Notes: a model not told the origin generated them from the sequence alone. A stretch of DNA of 64,000 nt from Bombiscardovia coagulans (GCF_002259585.1 NZ_MWWS01000004.1:620001-684000), one strand, 5' to 3'; counted from the first letter of the stretch, positions 8,650 to 18,125 are shown. Made by a program: numbers and translations.

Positions 8650-11600
8650 TCACCCCAGCAAGGAGAGAATGTCATCTTTTGTGAGCGAGGAAATAGTTGG
8701 AGCACCAGAGGAAGATGCCGAATCAACGAATCGTGCGGCCAGATCAGATTTGGACTGTTGCAGGCTCAAAATACGCTCCTCTATAGTGTCTTGAGCAACA
8801 ATTTGGTAAACGTTGACATCCTGTTCCTGCCCTATGCGGTGAGCTCGGTCGTTGGCCTGTTCTTGAGCAGCCGCATTCCACCAGGGATCAGCATGAACTA
8901 CAACACACGCACCTGTCAGATTCAGCCCAGTATTACCAGCCTTGAGAGAAATCAGGAAAACGGGAGTGTCATCTGAATTAAAGCTGTCGACCAATTCTAA
9001 ACGCTTTTTCTTAGGCGTTGCTCCGGTGATGACGTTATATGTGACACCACGCAACCGCAGGCGTTCAGCTATGAGTTCCAGGTATGAAGTGAACTGAGAG
9101 AAAATCAGCATCTTTCGTCCAGCATCTTGGCAGGATTCCACTAGTTCTTCGATAGCATCCAATTTTGCTGATGGGATCTGCTGGGCAGACCTTGCCGATT
9201 TCTGGGCTTGAGCTGTTAACTCTTCTCTTGCAATGCTCTCAATTTCAGCTGGTTTCCCAAACGTCTTCGGACTATTAGCCGCTTGAGCTATAACCTTTGC
9301 CGCTTGAGGAACTCCTTCTCCTACATTATCAAACAGCAAACGCGGGTCACAGCAGGCCTGACGCAAACGGGTCAGTTGAGCCAATACCTGCAACTTCTCA
9401 TTCTTAAAATCGACATCCTTTTGCTTGTTGAGCGTCAGCCTGAGTTTCTGCTCAAGTGCCGCATAAATCCGCCTCTGTTCGCCTTGTAACTGCACAGTAA
9501 TAACGTTTTCGATCTTGTCAGGAAGATCCTTTAGCACATCTGCCTTACGCCTGCGTAGAATAAAGGGCCCAACAAATGCTTGAAGTTTACTCTCTGCGTT
9601 CTGGTCACCACTCAGAATCGGTAGTTCGAAACGCTCTCTAAAACGCCTATACGACCCCAATATGCCAGGCATAAGGAAGTCGAAAATGGACCACAGCTCT
9701 GACAAACGATTTTCTATAGGTGTGCCCGTTAAGGCAAACCGATGATGAGCTTGCAATTTACGTACAGCCTGGGCAGCTTTGGTTGCATGATTCTTAATAT
9801 ATTGAGCCTCATCAAGGGTCACACAATAAAAATGTATGTGCCCATAGTCTCCTATGTCCCTGCGCAAGAGATCGTAAGATGTGATGAGAAGGTCATAACC
9901 GGTGGCTTGGGAGACAATCTTACGTCTCTCGGCTTTGTTACCAGCAACGGTAGCAACCCTGAGATCTGGCACAAACTTCTGGCATTCAGCTGCCCAATTG
10001 TAGACAAGAGAAGCAGGGCACACAATGAGGCTGGGACCCTGTTGACGGGCCGGTTTGAGTTGAGAAGCAAGGAAAGAAAGTAGCTGAACAGTCTTTCCCA
10101 ATCCCATCTCATCAGCCAAAATTCCCCCAAACCCTTTGTCACAGGCTGCGCTCAGCCAACGGAAACCTTCCTCCTGATAGGGCCGTAGAACACCCCTTAG
10201 TCCTTCTGGAAGCTGGTAGCGGGAAGGATCAACTGTTTGCAAATTGTTGATGTAATCCTTGAATGCTTCATCCTTGTGGTCCTCTTCTACTTGAGCATCC
10301 CAATAATAAGCCTCATAGGCTGGTACGGTGATAGGACCAGATTCCAAATCGCGAGCAGGAATACCCATGTCTGCTTCAACTTCATCCAAGACAGACACAT
10401 CAGTACGAGTTAAATCTACAAAAGCACCATTGCGCAGCCGATGGAACCGTTGACGTTTGCGGTAGCTCTCCAACAAGGCCGGCACCTCTTGAGGGTCGAT
10501 TTCGTCCGCAACCGGCGATATCTCGACCAAACCCGAAGCAATCGACAAACCCAATTTGACGGTGGTGTGAGTGTCTAAGGTCAATCCATCAAAAGCAGGT
10601 GTTGCATATACTTCACCTAGGCTACGCAGAACTGGCAAACCTTCAGTAAGAAGCCTATAAATAGCTTTGTCATCAGATTCAGCAATTCGGGCAGTGATAC
10701 CTTCAGGCGTAGGGAAATAGTGACGTAGCGCCTCTACAGCTAGACGTTCAGTTGTTTTATCCCGAATCACCGGTTCATGTGGACCTATGCCGCTGAAAAC
10801 ATGGAAGCGCTGATCACCATACCGTGCTTGTAGATCGCAGGATACTCCTTCACTATCTCGATCAAGATATATCTCAATAACGCAGGGCAGACGGCGCATA
10901 CTCATCAGTTCTGCCGGCAAAAGAGCAGGTATCCCCCCTTCCGTTCTCGAATGATGGTCAACAGGAGTATGTGCCTCATCATCTTCATCATCGGTCTGAG
11001 TCACCTGAGGACTGAGAACGGGGAGTACAGTGCGGGAGAACACTTCCATATCTTCTTGATCAAGGAAGAGTCCTGGCGTATCCTCATTCTCACCTGAAGA
11101 TGGTCCACAAAGCACTTGAACAAGCTTGTAGTTGTCCGCCAAAGCTTGAGAACATCGATATATGCTGATTTGAGCGCCGTCCAAATAGTTATGGAACTCT
11201 GCTGGCCAAGCAACCATAAAAGAAACCCTGTGACCAACAACAAAGCGCTCAACTGTCAAGCGATGATGGATGGCATACCCAGAAATCTGAGCTGGTGCAC
11301 CGTCAGTGTGAGTTTCTGAGTAAACGGGCTCAATACTCAGCCCTAGATCGGGCTGCATACTACTAACCTGTGCTTGGTGAGCTAATGTGCTCGAACGCCC
11401 ACCCGGCGCGTAGTCGATACTTATTCCAGTGTCAGTATAAAGATCAAGCACATCACTTACTTCTTCTTCTGACAATGACAGCTGTCCCAAGGCACCGCGA
11501 TGCTGTCTGTAATAGCCCACCATGCCTTCTTGCCCGCTAGAACGAATCTCCACACCGCGTTGCAAGATATCAAAGAGCTTGAGAGATATGGGGTCGAACG

Positions 11601-12426
11601 TGTCTCGAGTATGAACAAAGGCCAATTTTTGACCGTAGGCATAGAAGCTTCCCTGGTTTACAGACTCAAGTAAAGCATCAATATCTTTTACCACATAAGA
11701 GATATGTCGGGTGGGTACTCCAATATGGAGCCGCAAATCCCAGCTTGAGCCAGAATATGACAAGGTTGGCCTGAGATACACACTCCCAATGGCCAGTCGA
11801 GAACGACTAGCATTGGGAGCAACTTCTAAATTGCCACCTGCGGTACCGTTGACTTCTTTGAGCAAGGCCAATTCACGCGCTTTACGCTGACGCTGCGCTT
11901 CCCTGCTGGCCTCAAGCATAAAGTCCTGCAAATCGCGAGATGTTGTCCGATGAGCAGTGCTGACCGATTGGCCCGTATGTTCAAAAAGGTCAGGAGACTC
12001 GTTATACATCATGATGAGAGCAACAACATGCTTGCATACTGCTCCTAATCTTCCATACGCCGGGCAAGTGCAAAAAGATGAACTGACAGTAGCTGAAGCA
12101 ATATCTACGTCGGCATTAACCTGATAATCATCCGAAAGCTGATAACTGTTTTCCACTGATCCGCTAAGGTGAAGTTCTCTGCCTTCAGCCCGGCAGGACA
12201 GTGAACGCAAGTGCTTAGACTGCACAACTTCGTATGCCCTGTAGTAAGCCCCCCTGCCCAAACGCTTGAGTTCAGCCTCAGAAACTGTTTCTATGCGACC
12301 AAAAGCCTTACCTTCTGAATCCACCTCTGCGTAATCGTAGCTATCATCATCAATATCGAATCCCCGTCTATTCTCTCGTCCAGCTCTGGCTCCGTACACA
12401 GAAGCGTGCCAATCCAAATTTCCCAC
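8650..12426 (-). CDS. SWIM zinc-finger SNF2-family DEAD/H helicase
   Basis: 1258 residues. Order: a SWIM zinc finger near 118-133 (CTCPAYGRLGAVCKH, the C-x-C-xn-C-x-H pattern), a long bacterial SNF2-associated region to about 700, then the two RecA-like lobes. Lobe 1 has DEMGLGKT (motif I, near 770), LDEAQYIKN (motif II) and ALTGTPIENRLSELWSIFDF (motif III). Lobe 2 has LIFSQFTSYLELIAERL and DRAHRIGQ (motif VI, near 1195). This is the full set for an ATP-driven double-stranded DNA translocase. Related actinobacterial proteins are chromosomal and of uncertain role, probably in transcription or DNA repair. The start is unclear: GTG at 12426 overlaps the AAGGTGGG ribosome site, and a TTG at 12417 is better spaced. 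Confidence 0.93.
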   Translation of the reverse strand: MGNLDWHASVYGARAGRENRRGFDIDDDSYDYAEVDSEGKAFGRIETVSEAELKRLGRGAYYRAYEVVQSKHLRSLSCRAEGRELHLSGSVENSYQLSDDYQVNADVDIASATVSSSFCTCPAYGRLGAVCKHVVALIMMYNESPDLFEHTGQSVSTAHRTTSRDLQDFMLEASREAQRQRKARELALLKEVNGTAGGNLEVAPNASRSRLAIGSVYLRPTLSYSGSSWDLRLHIGVPTRHISYVVKDIDALLESVNQGSFYAYGQKLAFVHTRDTFDPISLKLFDILQRGVEIRSSGQEGMVGYYRQHRGALGQLSLSEEEVSDVLDLYTDTGISIDYAPGGRSSTLAHQAQVSSMQPDLGLSIEPVYSETHTDGAPAQISGYAIHHRLTVERFVVGHRVSFMVAWPAEFHNYLDGAQISIYRCSQALADNYKLVQVLCGPSSGENEDTPGLFLDQEDMEVFSRTVLPVLSPQVTQTDDEDDEAHTPVDHHSRTEGGIPALLPAELMSMRRLPCVIEIYLDRDSEGVSCDLQARYGDQRFHVFSGIGPHEPVIRDKTTERLAVEALRHYFPTPEGITARIAESDDKAIYRLLTEGLPVLRSLGEVYATPAFDGLTLDTHTTVKLGLSIASGLVEISPVADEIDPQEVPALLESYRKRQRFHRLRNGAFVDLTRTDVSVLDEVEADMGIPARDLESGPITVPAYEAYYWDAQVEEDHKDEAFKDYINNLQTVDPSRYQLPEGLRGVLRPYQEEGFRWLSAACDKGFGGILADEMGLGKTVQLLSFLASQLKPARQQGPSLIVCPASLVYNWAAECQKFVPDLRVATVAGNKAERRKIVSQATGYDLLITSYDLLRRDIGDYGHIHFYCVTLDEAQYIKNHATKAAQAVRKLQAHHRFALTGTPIENRLSELWSIFDFLMPGILGSYRRFRERFELPILSGDQNAESKLQAFVGPFILRRRKADVLKDLPDKIENVITVQLQGEQRRIYAALEQKLRLTLNKQKDVDFKNEKLQVLAQLTRLRQACCDPRLLFDNVGEGVPQAAKVIAQAANSPKTFGKPAEIESIAREELTAQAQKSARSAQQIPSAKLDAIEELVESCQDAGRKMLIFSQFTSYLELIAERLRLRGVTYNVITGATPKKKRLELVDSFNSDDTPVFLISLKAGNTGLNLTGACVVVHADPWWNAAAQEQANDRAHRIGQEQDVNVYQIVAQDTIEERILSLQQSKSDLAARFVDSASSSGAPTISSLTKDDILSLLG

Positions 12427-12541
12427 CTTTCATTCAATCGCAACCTTTTACATTACCGCGTTTTTATACGCCACGCTTACACAATGGCTCTGAGCGCAAG
12501 TTTGTACTCATTGGGTTTGCCAGTGGACAGACAACCAGTGA

Positions 12542-12600
12542 GTAAGGTACTTGACTATATAGTTGTTGGGAGTACAATAAATCATAGTAAGGTACCTTAC
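12542..12600 (+). promoter_or_regulatory. marR promoter with paired operators
   Basis: TTGACT (12551-12556), a 16-bp spacer and TACAAT (12573-12578) form a sigma-70-like promoter. A 14-bp perfect palindrome GTAAGGTACCTTAC occupies 12587-12600, at the expected transcription start. A second copy with two mismatches (GTAAGGTACTTGAC, 12542-12555) covers the -35 box. The arrangement fits autorepression by the MarR protein encoded 90 bp downstream. Confidence 0.7.
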
Positions 12601-12690
12601 CATTGAAGATAATGGTTATGCCGAGAATCATGCATCAAGCTTTTTCAGCACAACTGTACTATCCAAACCCTCAAACGACAGGAGCACACG

Positions 12691-13341
12691 ATGAAAGATT
12701 TCTCAGAATCGTACGATCAAACAGATCAAGTGAAGATACAAATTATGGAGCGCTTCCATGAAATTTCACGGTTACTCCGTCTACCCTACAGTAACTATGA
12801 ACATGATCCATTTACCAATCGTAACCAAATGTCAGCAGACCACAAACAAGCGCACGTTCCTTCATCGCGTTACCGGGGACAAGGGAGAGTGTTAGCAATT
12901 TTGGCACTCAAACCAGAGATTGAGCAACGAGATCTTGGGTATATGTTGGGGATGAGCAAACAAGCACTCGGTGAGCTCATCGCAAAACTAGAGCGATCTG
13001 GATACGTAACTCGAGAGCCTCATCCAGAAGACCGCCGACGAATGGTAGTACACCTCACCCAAGCCGGCCAACAGCAGGCTGAGAAGCTTAGAGAGCAAAA
13101 CCCAGACTATGCGGGCATTTTTGATGCGCTGGACTCTGAGGAATTAACTGAACTCAATAGGCTTCTCGAAAAACTTGCAGCCTCCATGGAAGAGCACTTG
13201 CCTGAATATCGCGAGCGCCTCGAACAGAGACGTCATACTATTGCTGCATTAATGCACAACCGCCATCATGCCTGCAACCGAGCCCCAATCGATTACTTCC
13301 AGCATTATAGGAGAAGTATGGGGCAGGAATCATGGAATTGA
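12691..13341 (+). CDS. MarR family transcriptional regulator
   Basis: 216 residues, somewhat longer than the usual 140-180. The winged helix-turn-helix lies near residues 65-130: VLAILALKPEIEQRDLGYML, recognition helix SKQALGELIAKLERSGYVTR, and wing EPHPEDRRRMVVHLT. The DRR motif is typical of the family. Flanking helices would form the dimer interface. An AGGAG ribosome site lies 8 nt before the ATG. It is followed by a multidrug-type exporter on the same strand, the usual layout for a MarR repressor that senses a toxic small molecule and controls its efflux. Two palindromes in its own promoter support autoregulation. The ligand is unknown. Confidence 0.92.
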   Translation: MKDFSESYDQTDQVKIQIMERFHEISRLLRLPYSNYEHDPFTNRNQMSADHKQAHVPSSRYRGQGRVLAILALKPEIEQRDLGYMLGMSKQALGELIAKLERSGYVTREPHPEDRRRMVVHLTQAGQQQAEKLREQNPDYAGIFDALDSEELTELNRLLEKLAASMEEHLPEYRERLEQRRHTIAALMHNRHHACNRAPIDYFQHYRRSMGQESWN

Positions 13342-13461
13342 AATTGCTAGGTTGCCTGGAGCCACAGCAAAGAAGAGCTTACATGACTCGCCAACTTACG
13401 AAAACTCAAATTTTTCTGTAACGTGACAGGCTGTCTTAGTACAGAATATTAGAGGAGAATC

Positions 13462-14898
13462 ATGGTAAGTAAACAGACAGCCACAACACACCCTCATATA
13501 AATCATCCATGGCTCGCTATTGCTGCATTGATGATTGGTGCCTTCGTAGGAATGTTAAGTGAAACTTCTCTCAACATCGCTTTGCCTAACTTAATGCAGG
13601 CATTCAACGTTCCTGCTGCAACCATTCAGTGGCTGGTGACTGGCTATATGCTCATCATTGGCATCGTCTTACCCTTTTCAAGTCTCATTGGCAAGTGGTT
13701 TACCACCCGCCAAACCGTCATCTTTGGGTTGTCTGCCTTCCTGGCCGGCTCAATTATTTCAGCCTTAGCACCCACTTCATCCTTCTCTATGCTCTTGATT
13801 GGACGACTCATTCAAGGCATCGGCACGGGTCTTATTCTTCCACTGATGTTTACTGTGGCCATGCTCATGTTCCCACCCGCTAAGTTGGGAACAGTTATGG
13901 GCATGTGTGCCTTAGTTATTATGTTCGCTCCTGCTATAGGACCAACTCTTACCGGCATTATCCTAGGCAAACTCACTTGGAACTGGGTTTTCTGGTTCTT
14001 TACTCCTTTCTTAGCTATCGCACTTGTACTTGCCATCTTCTTCCTCAACAACGTTGGAAACATTACCCGCCCTCATATCGACCTACTCTCTATCGTCGAA
14101 TCCATTGTTGGCTTTGGAGGCTTAGTGACTGGCGTGAGCATGTCCAGTAAGTTTGGCTGGCTCTCGCCAGTAACACTATGTATTCTGGTGGTCGCCATTG
14201 TTGTCTTGGTCTGCTATGCACACCGTCAGTTGAATGCACAAGAGCCTGTACTCAACTTACGAATCTTCAGTATTCCAGCTTTCCGTTCAGGTGCTTGCCT
14301 AGTCATGTTGGACTTTGCTGTGATCTTATCTTCGATGTACCTTTTGCCTCAGTACCTCCAAAGTGGTCTCTTACTACCAGTGGCTATGACGGGTATTCTC
14401 ATGCTGCCAGGAGGCATAGTTAATGCTTTAGTCTCTGCTGCTGCTGGACGTCTTTACGATGGTTTCGGCGCAAAATGGCCTATACGGGCAGGATTTGTTA
14501 TTGCTCTTATTGGCGCTCTGATGCTCATATTCACCAGCAGCCATAGCCCCACCGCTTTTGTCGTTGCTGCACATATCGTCCTTATGATTGGATGCCCTCT
14601 GGCTATGTCTCCAGCACAAACGTATGCACTGAATTCCTTGAGCCCATCACAGTCTGGCGACGGTTCAACTATTATCAACACTATGCAGCAAATAGTAGGC
14701 GCCGTCGCAACTGCTATTACTACAAGCCTACTAGCTATGGGTGAGGCACACTCCGCTAACGGAACGCCAGCTCAGGCTTTTACCAATGGAGTCCACTTTG
14801 GCCTCTGGTTTACAGTGGTTTTAATCGTAGCTGCTCTTGCTGTTTCACTAACAGTCAAAAACTTCTCTCATACGCATGAAGAAGCAACGACTGAGTGA
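13462..14898 (+). CDS. MFS multidrug exporter, DHA2 (EmrB/QacA) type
   Basis: 478 residues with 12-14 hydrophobic segments along its full length. Near residues 25-45 is the DHA2-type start (LSETSLNIALPNLMQAFNVP) followed by TIQWLVTGYML. Motif C-like GPTLTGIILG follows helix 4, and the loop motif GRLIQGIGTGLILPLMF is also present. Members use the proton gradient to expel hydrophobic drugs or bile-like compounds. An AGAGGAGA ribosome site lies close before the ATG at 13462. It follows the marR gene by 120 bp. That gap contains the inverted repeat TTCTGTA/TACAGAA (13414-13420, 13440-13446), so exporter transcription may be separately tuned. Confidence 0.93.
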   Translation: MVSKQTATTHPHINHPWLAIAALMIGAFVGMLSETSLNIALPNLMQAFNVPAATIQWLVTGYMLIIGIVLPFSSLIGKWFTTRQTVIFGLSAFLAGSIISALAPTSSFSMLLIGRLIQGIGTGLILPLMFTVAMLMFPPAKLGTVMGMCALVIMFAPAIGPTLTGIILGKLTWNWVFWFFTPFLAIALVLAIFFLNNVGNITRPHIDLLSIVESIVGFGGLVTGVSMSSKFGWLSPVTLCILVVAIVVLVCYAHRQLNAQEPVLNLRIFSIPAFRSGACLVMLDFAVILSSMYLLPQYLQSGLLLPVAMTGILMLPGGIVNALVSAAAGRLYDGFGAKWPIRAGFVIALIGALMLIFTSSHSPTAFVVAAHIVLMIGCPLAMSPAQTYALNSLSPSQSGDGSTIINTMQQIVGAVATAITTSLLAMGEAHSANGTPAQAFTNGVHFGLWFTVVLIVAALAVSLTVKNFSHTHEEATTE

Positions 14899-14961
14899 AA
14901 ATTAAGTAACCGTCACAGCTTTGCCCCTTAGAGTAGACCTACTACTCTAACAACAAGTTCT

Positions 14962-14991
14962 GAGCCTTGTCTTCCCTTGGAGACAGGGCTC
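14962..14991 (+). terminator. Possible terminator after the MFS exporter
   Basis: 11-bp stem with one G-U pair (14962-14972 with 14981-14991), 8-nt loop. A smaller inverted repeat AGAGTAG/CTACTCT lies just before it at about 14931-14949. No U-tract follows, so a weak terminator or mRNA-protecting hairpin are both possible. Confidence 0.5.
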
Positions 14992-15065
14992 TCACCATAC
15001 AGTCGGTATCTTTCCATCAATTATTCAAAAACATTTCAACCCATGAACACTAGACTTGTATCAGT

Positions 15066-15083
15066 GGTTTGGGAACCCAAACC
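15066..15083. promoter_or_regulatory. 18-bp perfect palindrome upstream of the ABC-type pair
   Basis: GGTTTGGGAACCCAAACC reads identically on both strands and is extended by GTATC/GATAC (15058-15062, 15084-15088) with a 3-nt offset. It lies about 110 bp before the permease start. The shape fits an operator for a dimeric repressor; which regulator binds is unknown. Confidence 0.45.
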
Positions 15084-15195
15084 GATACACTGGCAGTCGT
15101 ACTGGTAAGGCGTAAACAACTGAACTGTCTTCTGCACTCTCACGGTGGTGATGAGTACCTAGAAACAGACAGCCCAGAGAAGTGGGAAGGATGCC

Positions 15196-16482
15196 ATGTT
15201 CGTCCTGAAGAACGCATGGAGAGCAATTACACGAGCTAAGGCACGCAATATAACGTTCCTTATCATTTGTGTAGCAGTAAGTGCGTCTACTGTAGTAGGC
15301 CTGTTCATCATGCAAACCGACAAAGATGCACAGACCACTATCTATGACACACAACGCGTTGACGCAGTCATCAGCCCCAAAGCTAATGGCCTCGGAAACG
15401 GTAAAACTGCTCGACCCTTGGGATGGGAGCAGTATTCAGCCTATGCTCAAGGCCTACAGATGACTGGCAACCAATTCAATGTCTACTATTACGAGACAGC
15501 ACCTGCTAAGTTCCGTAATATTCATGCTGTTGGATCACAGTCTCAAGACTTGCAATTAGTTGGACTTTCAGATGCTACAGCTATAGACAAGGGCCCCTAC
15601 GGATCAATTACACGCACTAACGGCAGTAATATCGACTTCTCAAATAATTCCTCAGATAGCGTCCTAGTCTCCCAAGCACTAGCTTCGGCCAACAAACTCA
15701 AGCCGGGATCTCAACTGAGCATGGAAGACCCAAAGGACCCCAACAAGACAATTGAAGTTAAGGTAGCAGGTATCTACAAACCGGCCAACAAGACATCTTC
15801 AGGTCCATCCACAAACGCTGTTTATTCTAGTTTCACCACTTTCGGTTCTCACGGTTTTGATCAAGCAAGCAAACCTGGTGACCCAGGGCATGACCTCAAA
15901 GTGGTTTTCCAACTATCCAGCCCTGCCGCATATGACAGCTTCAAAGAAAACCTCAGTAAGAGCGGCCTCAATCAAAAGCAATATGAGGTCAATTCCCCTA
16001 GCCTAAGAGATTACAATAATTCTATCGAACCCTTGCACAAGGTAGCCAGCAAAGTCAGAATGGCTTTGATAGCTATCTTGGTCTTCGGAGCCATCCTAGC
16101 TCTCGCCTGGCTTGCATTTGGATTAATGCAACGCGGCAACGAACTCGCAATGGCCATAGCTATAGGTGTAACTAAGCCACGAATCGGTTGGCAGCTGGCC
16201 CTCGAAACACTCATCATCACCCTTCCAGGTCTTGCACTTGGTATTGGTGCTGGTTCGGCCTTAAGTCCACTGGCGGTAAGATCTGCGACGTCCCTACCGG
16301 GTATCCGACAGACTCCAGCACTTTCTACTCTCTGGCAGGTAGTCGGATTGGGCTTCTTAGTATGTGCGATTCTCGCTATGCTGGCTAGCTTATATGCAGC
16401 TGCTTTTAGAACTTCACGCTTATACGCACCGGTTACACCATTGCCCCATACTTCTGACACTGACTCTAAGGAGACAGCATGA
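15196..16482 (+). CDS. FtsX/MacB-type ABC transporter permease
   Basis: 428 residues. The N-terminus (MFVLKNAWRAITRAKARNIT) leads into helix 1 near 20-38. A large extracytoplasmic domain of about 230 residues follows, then three helices near 285-415, including ALIAILVFGAILALAWLAFG. This four-helix, MacB-like topology is used by exporters of peptides or lipids and by mechanotransmission systems. The segment EMA/ELAMAIAIGVTKPRIGWQL near 310-330 matches the FtsX-domain coupling loop. GGGAAGG lies 5 nt before the ATG. The stop overlaps the next start (ATGA at 16479), so the two proteins are translationally coupled. The partner looks like a catalytically dead ATPase, so the energy source is unclear. 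Confidence 0.88.
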   Translation: MFVLKNAWRAITRAKARNITFLIICVAVSASTVVGLFIMQTDKDAQTTIYDTQRVDAVISPKANGLGNGKTARPLGWEQYSAYAQGLQMTGNQFNVYYYETAPAKFRNIHAVGSQSQDLQLVGLSDATAIDKGPYGSITRTNGSNIDFSNNSSDSVLVSQALASANKLKPGSQLSMEDPKDPNKTIEVKVAGIYKPANKTSSGPSTNAVYSSFTTFGSHGFDQASKPGDPGHDLKVVFQLSSPAAYDSFKENLSKSGLNQKQYEVNSPSLRDYNNSIEPLHKVASKVRMALIAILVFGAILALAWLAFGLMQRGNELAMAIAIGVTKPRIGWQLALETLIITLPGLALGIGAGSALSPLAVRSATSLPGIRQTPALSTLWQVVGLGFLVCAILAMLASLYAAAFRTSRLYAPVTPLPHTSDTDSKETA

Positions 16483-17303
16483 GCGACAGCGACAAGGAAA
16501 CACCAACTCTGAATACAGAAGAAGGCCCAGAGTTCAAGGTCATTATTGAAGACGAGAGCATTGATATTTCGGATAATCCAGATGGTGATGAAGACCTGTT
16601 ATCTGCTCTCACTCCTAGTCTCAATGAGGCAGACGTTCCGGTTCCGAGCGGGTATCCGGTCCTAGAATTACGTCATGTCAGCCTTCCTGCGCAAGTAAAA
16701 AACTCCTTGGACCTTTTGCTCGATGATGTAGACCTGGCATTTAGGATCCGCCGAACACACTATGTGCAGCTGCATTCTCCAGAGCAACTTTCTGCACTGG
16801 TTGCAGTAATGAGCGGTCTCATGGCTCCCCAAGAGGGCAGTGTGCTCTACCGAGGCACAGATATTCGCCAAATTGAGGCTTGGGATTACCGGGGGCATCA
16901 GTTAGGTGTTATCTTTGCTCATGATACTCTGCGCACAGACTTGAGTGCCATAGACAACCTGATATATACCATGGACGCTTCTGGACGCACATTCTTGAAG
17001 CCCAAAGATGTCCTAGCTCATGAACTCTTAGCGGAAATGAACTTCCCTGAGCGCCTTGAGCACAAGTCCGTACATGAGCTTACACGTCTTGACTACATGC
17101 GTGCCGCCCTGGCCCGGGCAGTTTGCTGCGAAGGCGATGTACTCCTTGCTCAAGAACCTATGATTGGACTCAAAACTCAGGAGCAGGAAATCATTTTCAA
17201 CCTACTAACGAAAGCTGCTAAACGCCATGACTGTGCGGTTATTGTAGCTAGCTGCCAAGAGCCACAAGAAAACCCCTACAATCAGGTTTATCTTATTGAC
17301 TGA
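16479..17303 (+). CDS. Degenerate ABC-type nucleotide-binding protein (pseudo-ATPase)
   Basis: 274 residues. An acidic 57-residue N-terminal extension precedes an ABC ATPase fold (LELRHVSLP near 62; EGSVLYRGTDIRQIEAW near 119-135; ALARAV near 210). Nearly every catalytic motif is lost. The Walker A position reads HSPEQLSAL (99-107) with no G-x-x-G-x-G-K-S/T. The Q-loop position is FA instead of FQ (146-147). The signature reads ELTRLDYMRAALARA instead of LSGGQ. Walker B is VLLAQEP with Asp replaced by Gln225, though Glu226 is kept. The switch region reads ASCQEP with no His. The frame is intact, with an AAGGAG ribosome site and ATGA coupling to the permease, so this is a maintained protein rather than a pseudogene. 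A structural or regulatory partner role is inferred. Confidence 0.8.
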   Translation: MSDSDKETPTLNTEEGPEFKVIIEDESIDISDNPDGDEDLLSALTPSLNEADVPVPSGYPVLELRHVSLPAQVKNSLDLLLDDVDLAFRIRRTHYVQLHSPEQLSALVAVMSGLMAPQEGSVLYRGTDIRQIEAWDYRGHQLGVIFAHDTLRTDLSAIDNLIYTMDASGRTFLKPKDVLAHELLAEMNFPERLEHKSVHELTRLDYMRAALARAVCCEGDVLLAQEPMIGLKTQEQEIIFNLLTKAAKRHDCAVIVASCQEPQENPYNQVYLID

Positions 17304-17332
17304 CAGTAGGGGTCTACATAGGAAAGCGCTGT

Positions 17333-17869
17333 TTAGCGATTTGCCTCCACAAACTTAGCAAACGTCTGGGCATATCCGTGGATAAACTCCACGGAGTTGT
17401 CAGCAATATTGCCCTGTTGGTCTAACCCAGTAGAGGAGTTAAAGTAAACCTCGGGCTGGCCCATCAGTTTCATATCTAGGAATAATGCAACGTTGCGTAA
17501 GGCAGCTTGAGCTTGAGAAGTGCCTAAGCCACCGGAACTAGCACCTACAATTGCGGCAGGTTTACCAGCAAATGAACTTTGTCCCCAAGGACGCGAAGCC
17601 CAATCGATAGCATTCTTCAAAACTCCGGGATAGCCTCTGTTGTACTCAGGAGTCACAAAAAGAACCCCGTCTGCCCGCTCGACAAGCTGCTTAAGCGCCT
17701 GCACCTTAGCGGGTAAAACGTCTTCATTGTCTTGGTTATACAGGGGCAAATCCAAGTCTGCATACTCAAACTTAACTCCCTCTGGCAACTGACGTTCGAT
17801 ACCTTGAGCGAGTTTCTTGTTAAAGGACTCTTTACGCAAAGATCCTACGAATACAGCGATGGTTGTCAT
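17333..17869 (-). CDS. NADPH-dependent FMN reductase family protein
   Basis: 178 residues with a flavodoxin-like fold. The N-terminus reads TTIAVFVGSLRKESFNKKLA, where GSLRKxSxN is the FMN phosphate-binding loop of this family. Later, FVTPEYNRGYPGVLKNAIDW is the diagnostic P-E-Y-N segment, followed by GKPAAIVGASSGGLGTSQAQ. Related enzymes (azoreductase or chromate reductase-like) reduce flavin, quinones or azo dyes with NAD(P)H in the cytosol. The ATG at 17869 is preferred over the GTG at 17875, since GGGGAG lies 5 nt before the former. It converges on the ABC-type pair and stands alone. Confidence 0.92.
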   Translation of the reverse strand: MTTIAVFVGSLRKESFNKKLAQGIERQLPEGVKFEYADLDLPLYNQDNEDVLPAKVQALKQLVERADGVLFVTPEYNRGYPGVLKNAIDWASRPWGQSSFAGKPAAIVGASSGGLGTSQAQAALRNVALFLDMKLMGQPEVYFNSSTGLDQQGNIADNSVEFIHGYAQTFAKFVEANR

Positions 17870-18125
17870 ATGCACTCCCCTTATAAGAGTATGTCGCTGC
17901 CAGAGCAGCTGAAATGGTACTTCGCCTGGCTCATACTTACCACAACACAGAAAGAGTCATGCTGATATTTAGCTTATCGGCGTTGGGGCCTGCCGTCACG
18001 CATTGCGCCTACGGGGCAAATACTGTTTTTCATAGAGTCAGACCACAAAAGCTAAAACTCATACTCGTAACAGGACTAATGGGGCTGTACAGCAATTCTG
18101 ATATGACATTGACAGAAGGTGAATT

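Noticed and set aside
8650..12426. The SNF2 helicase as part of a phage-defence system with the CRISPR array
   Set aside because: It is a stand-alone SWIM/SNF2 protein of a common chromosomal type with no methylase, nuclease or other defence partner next to it.
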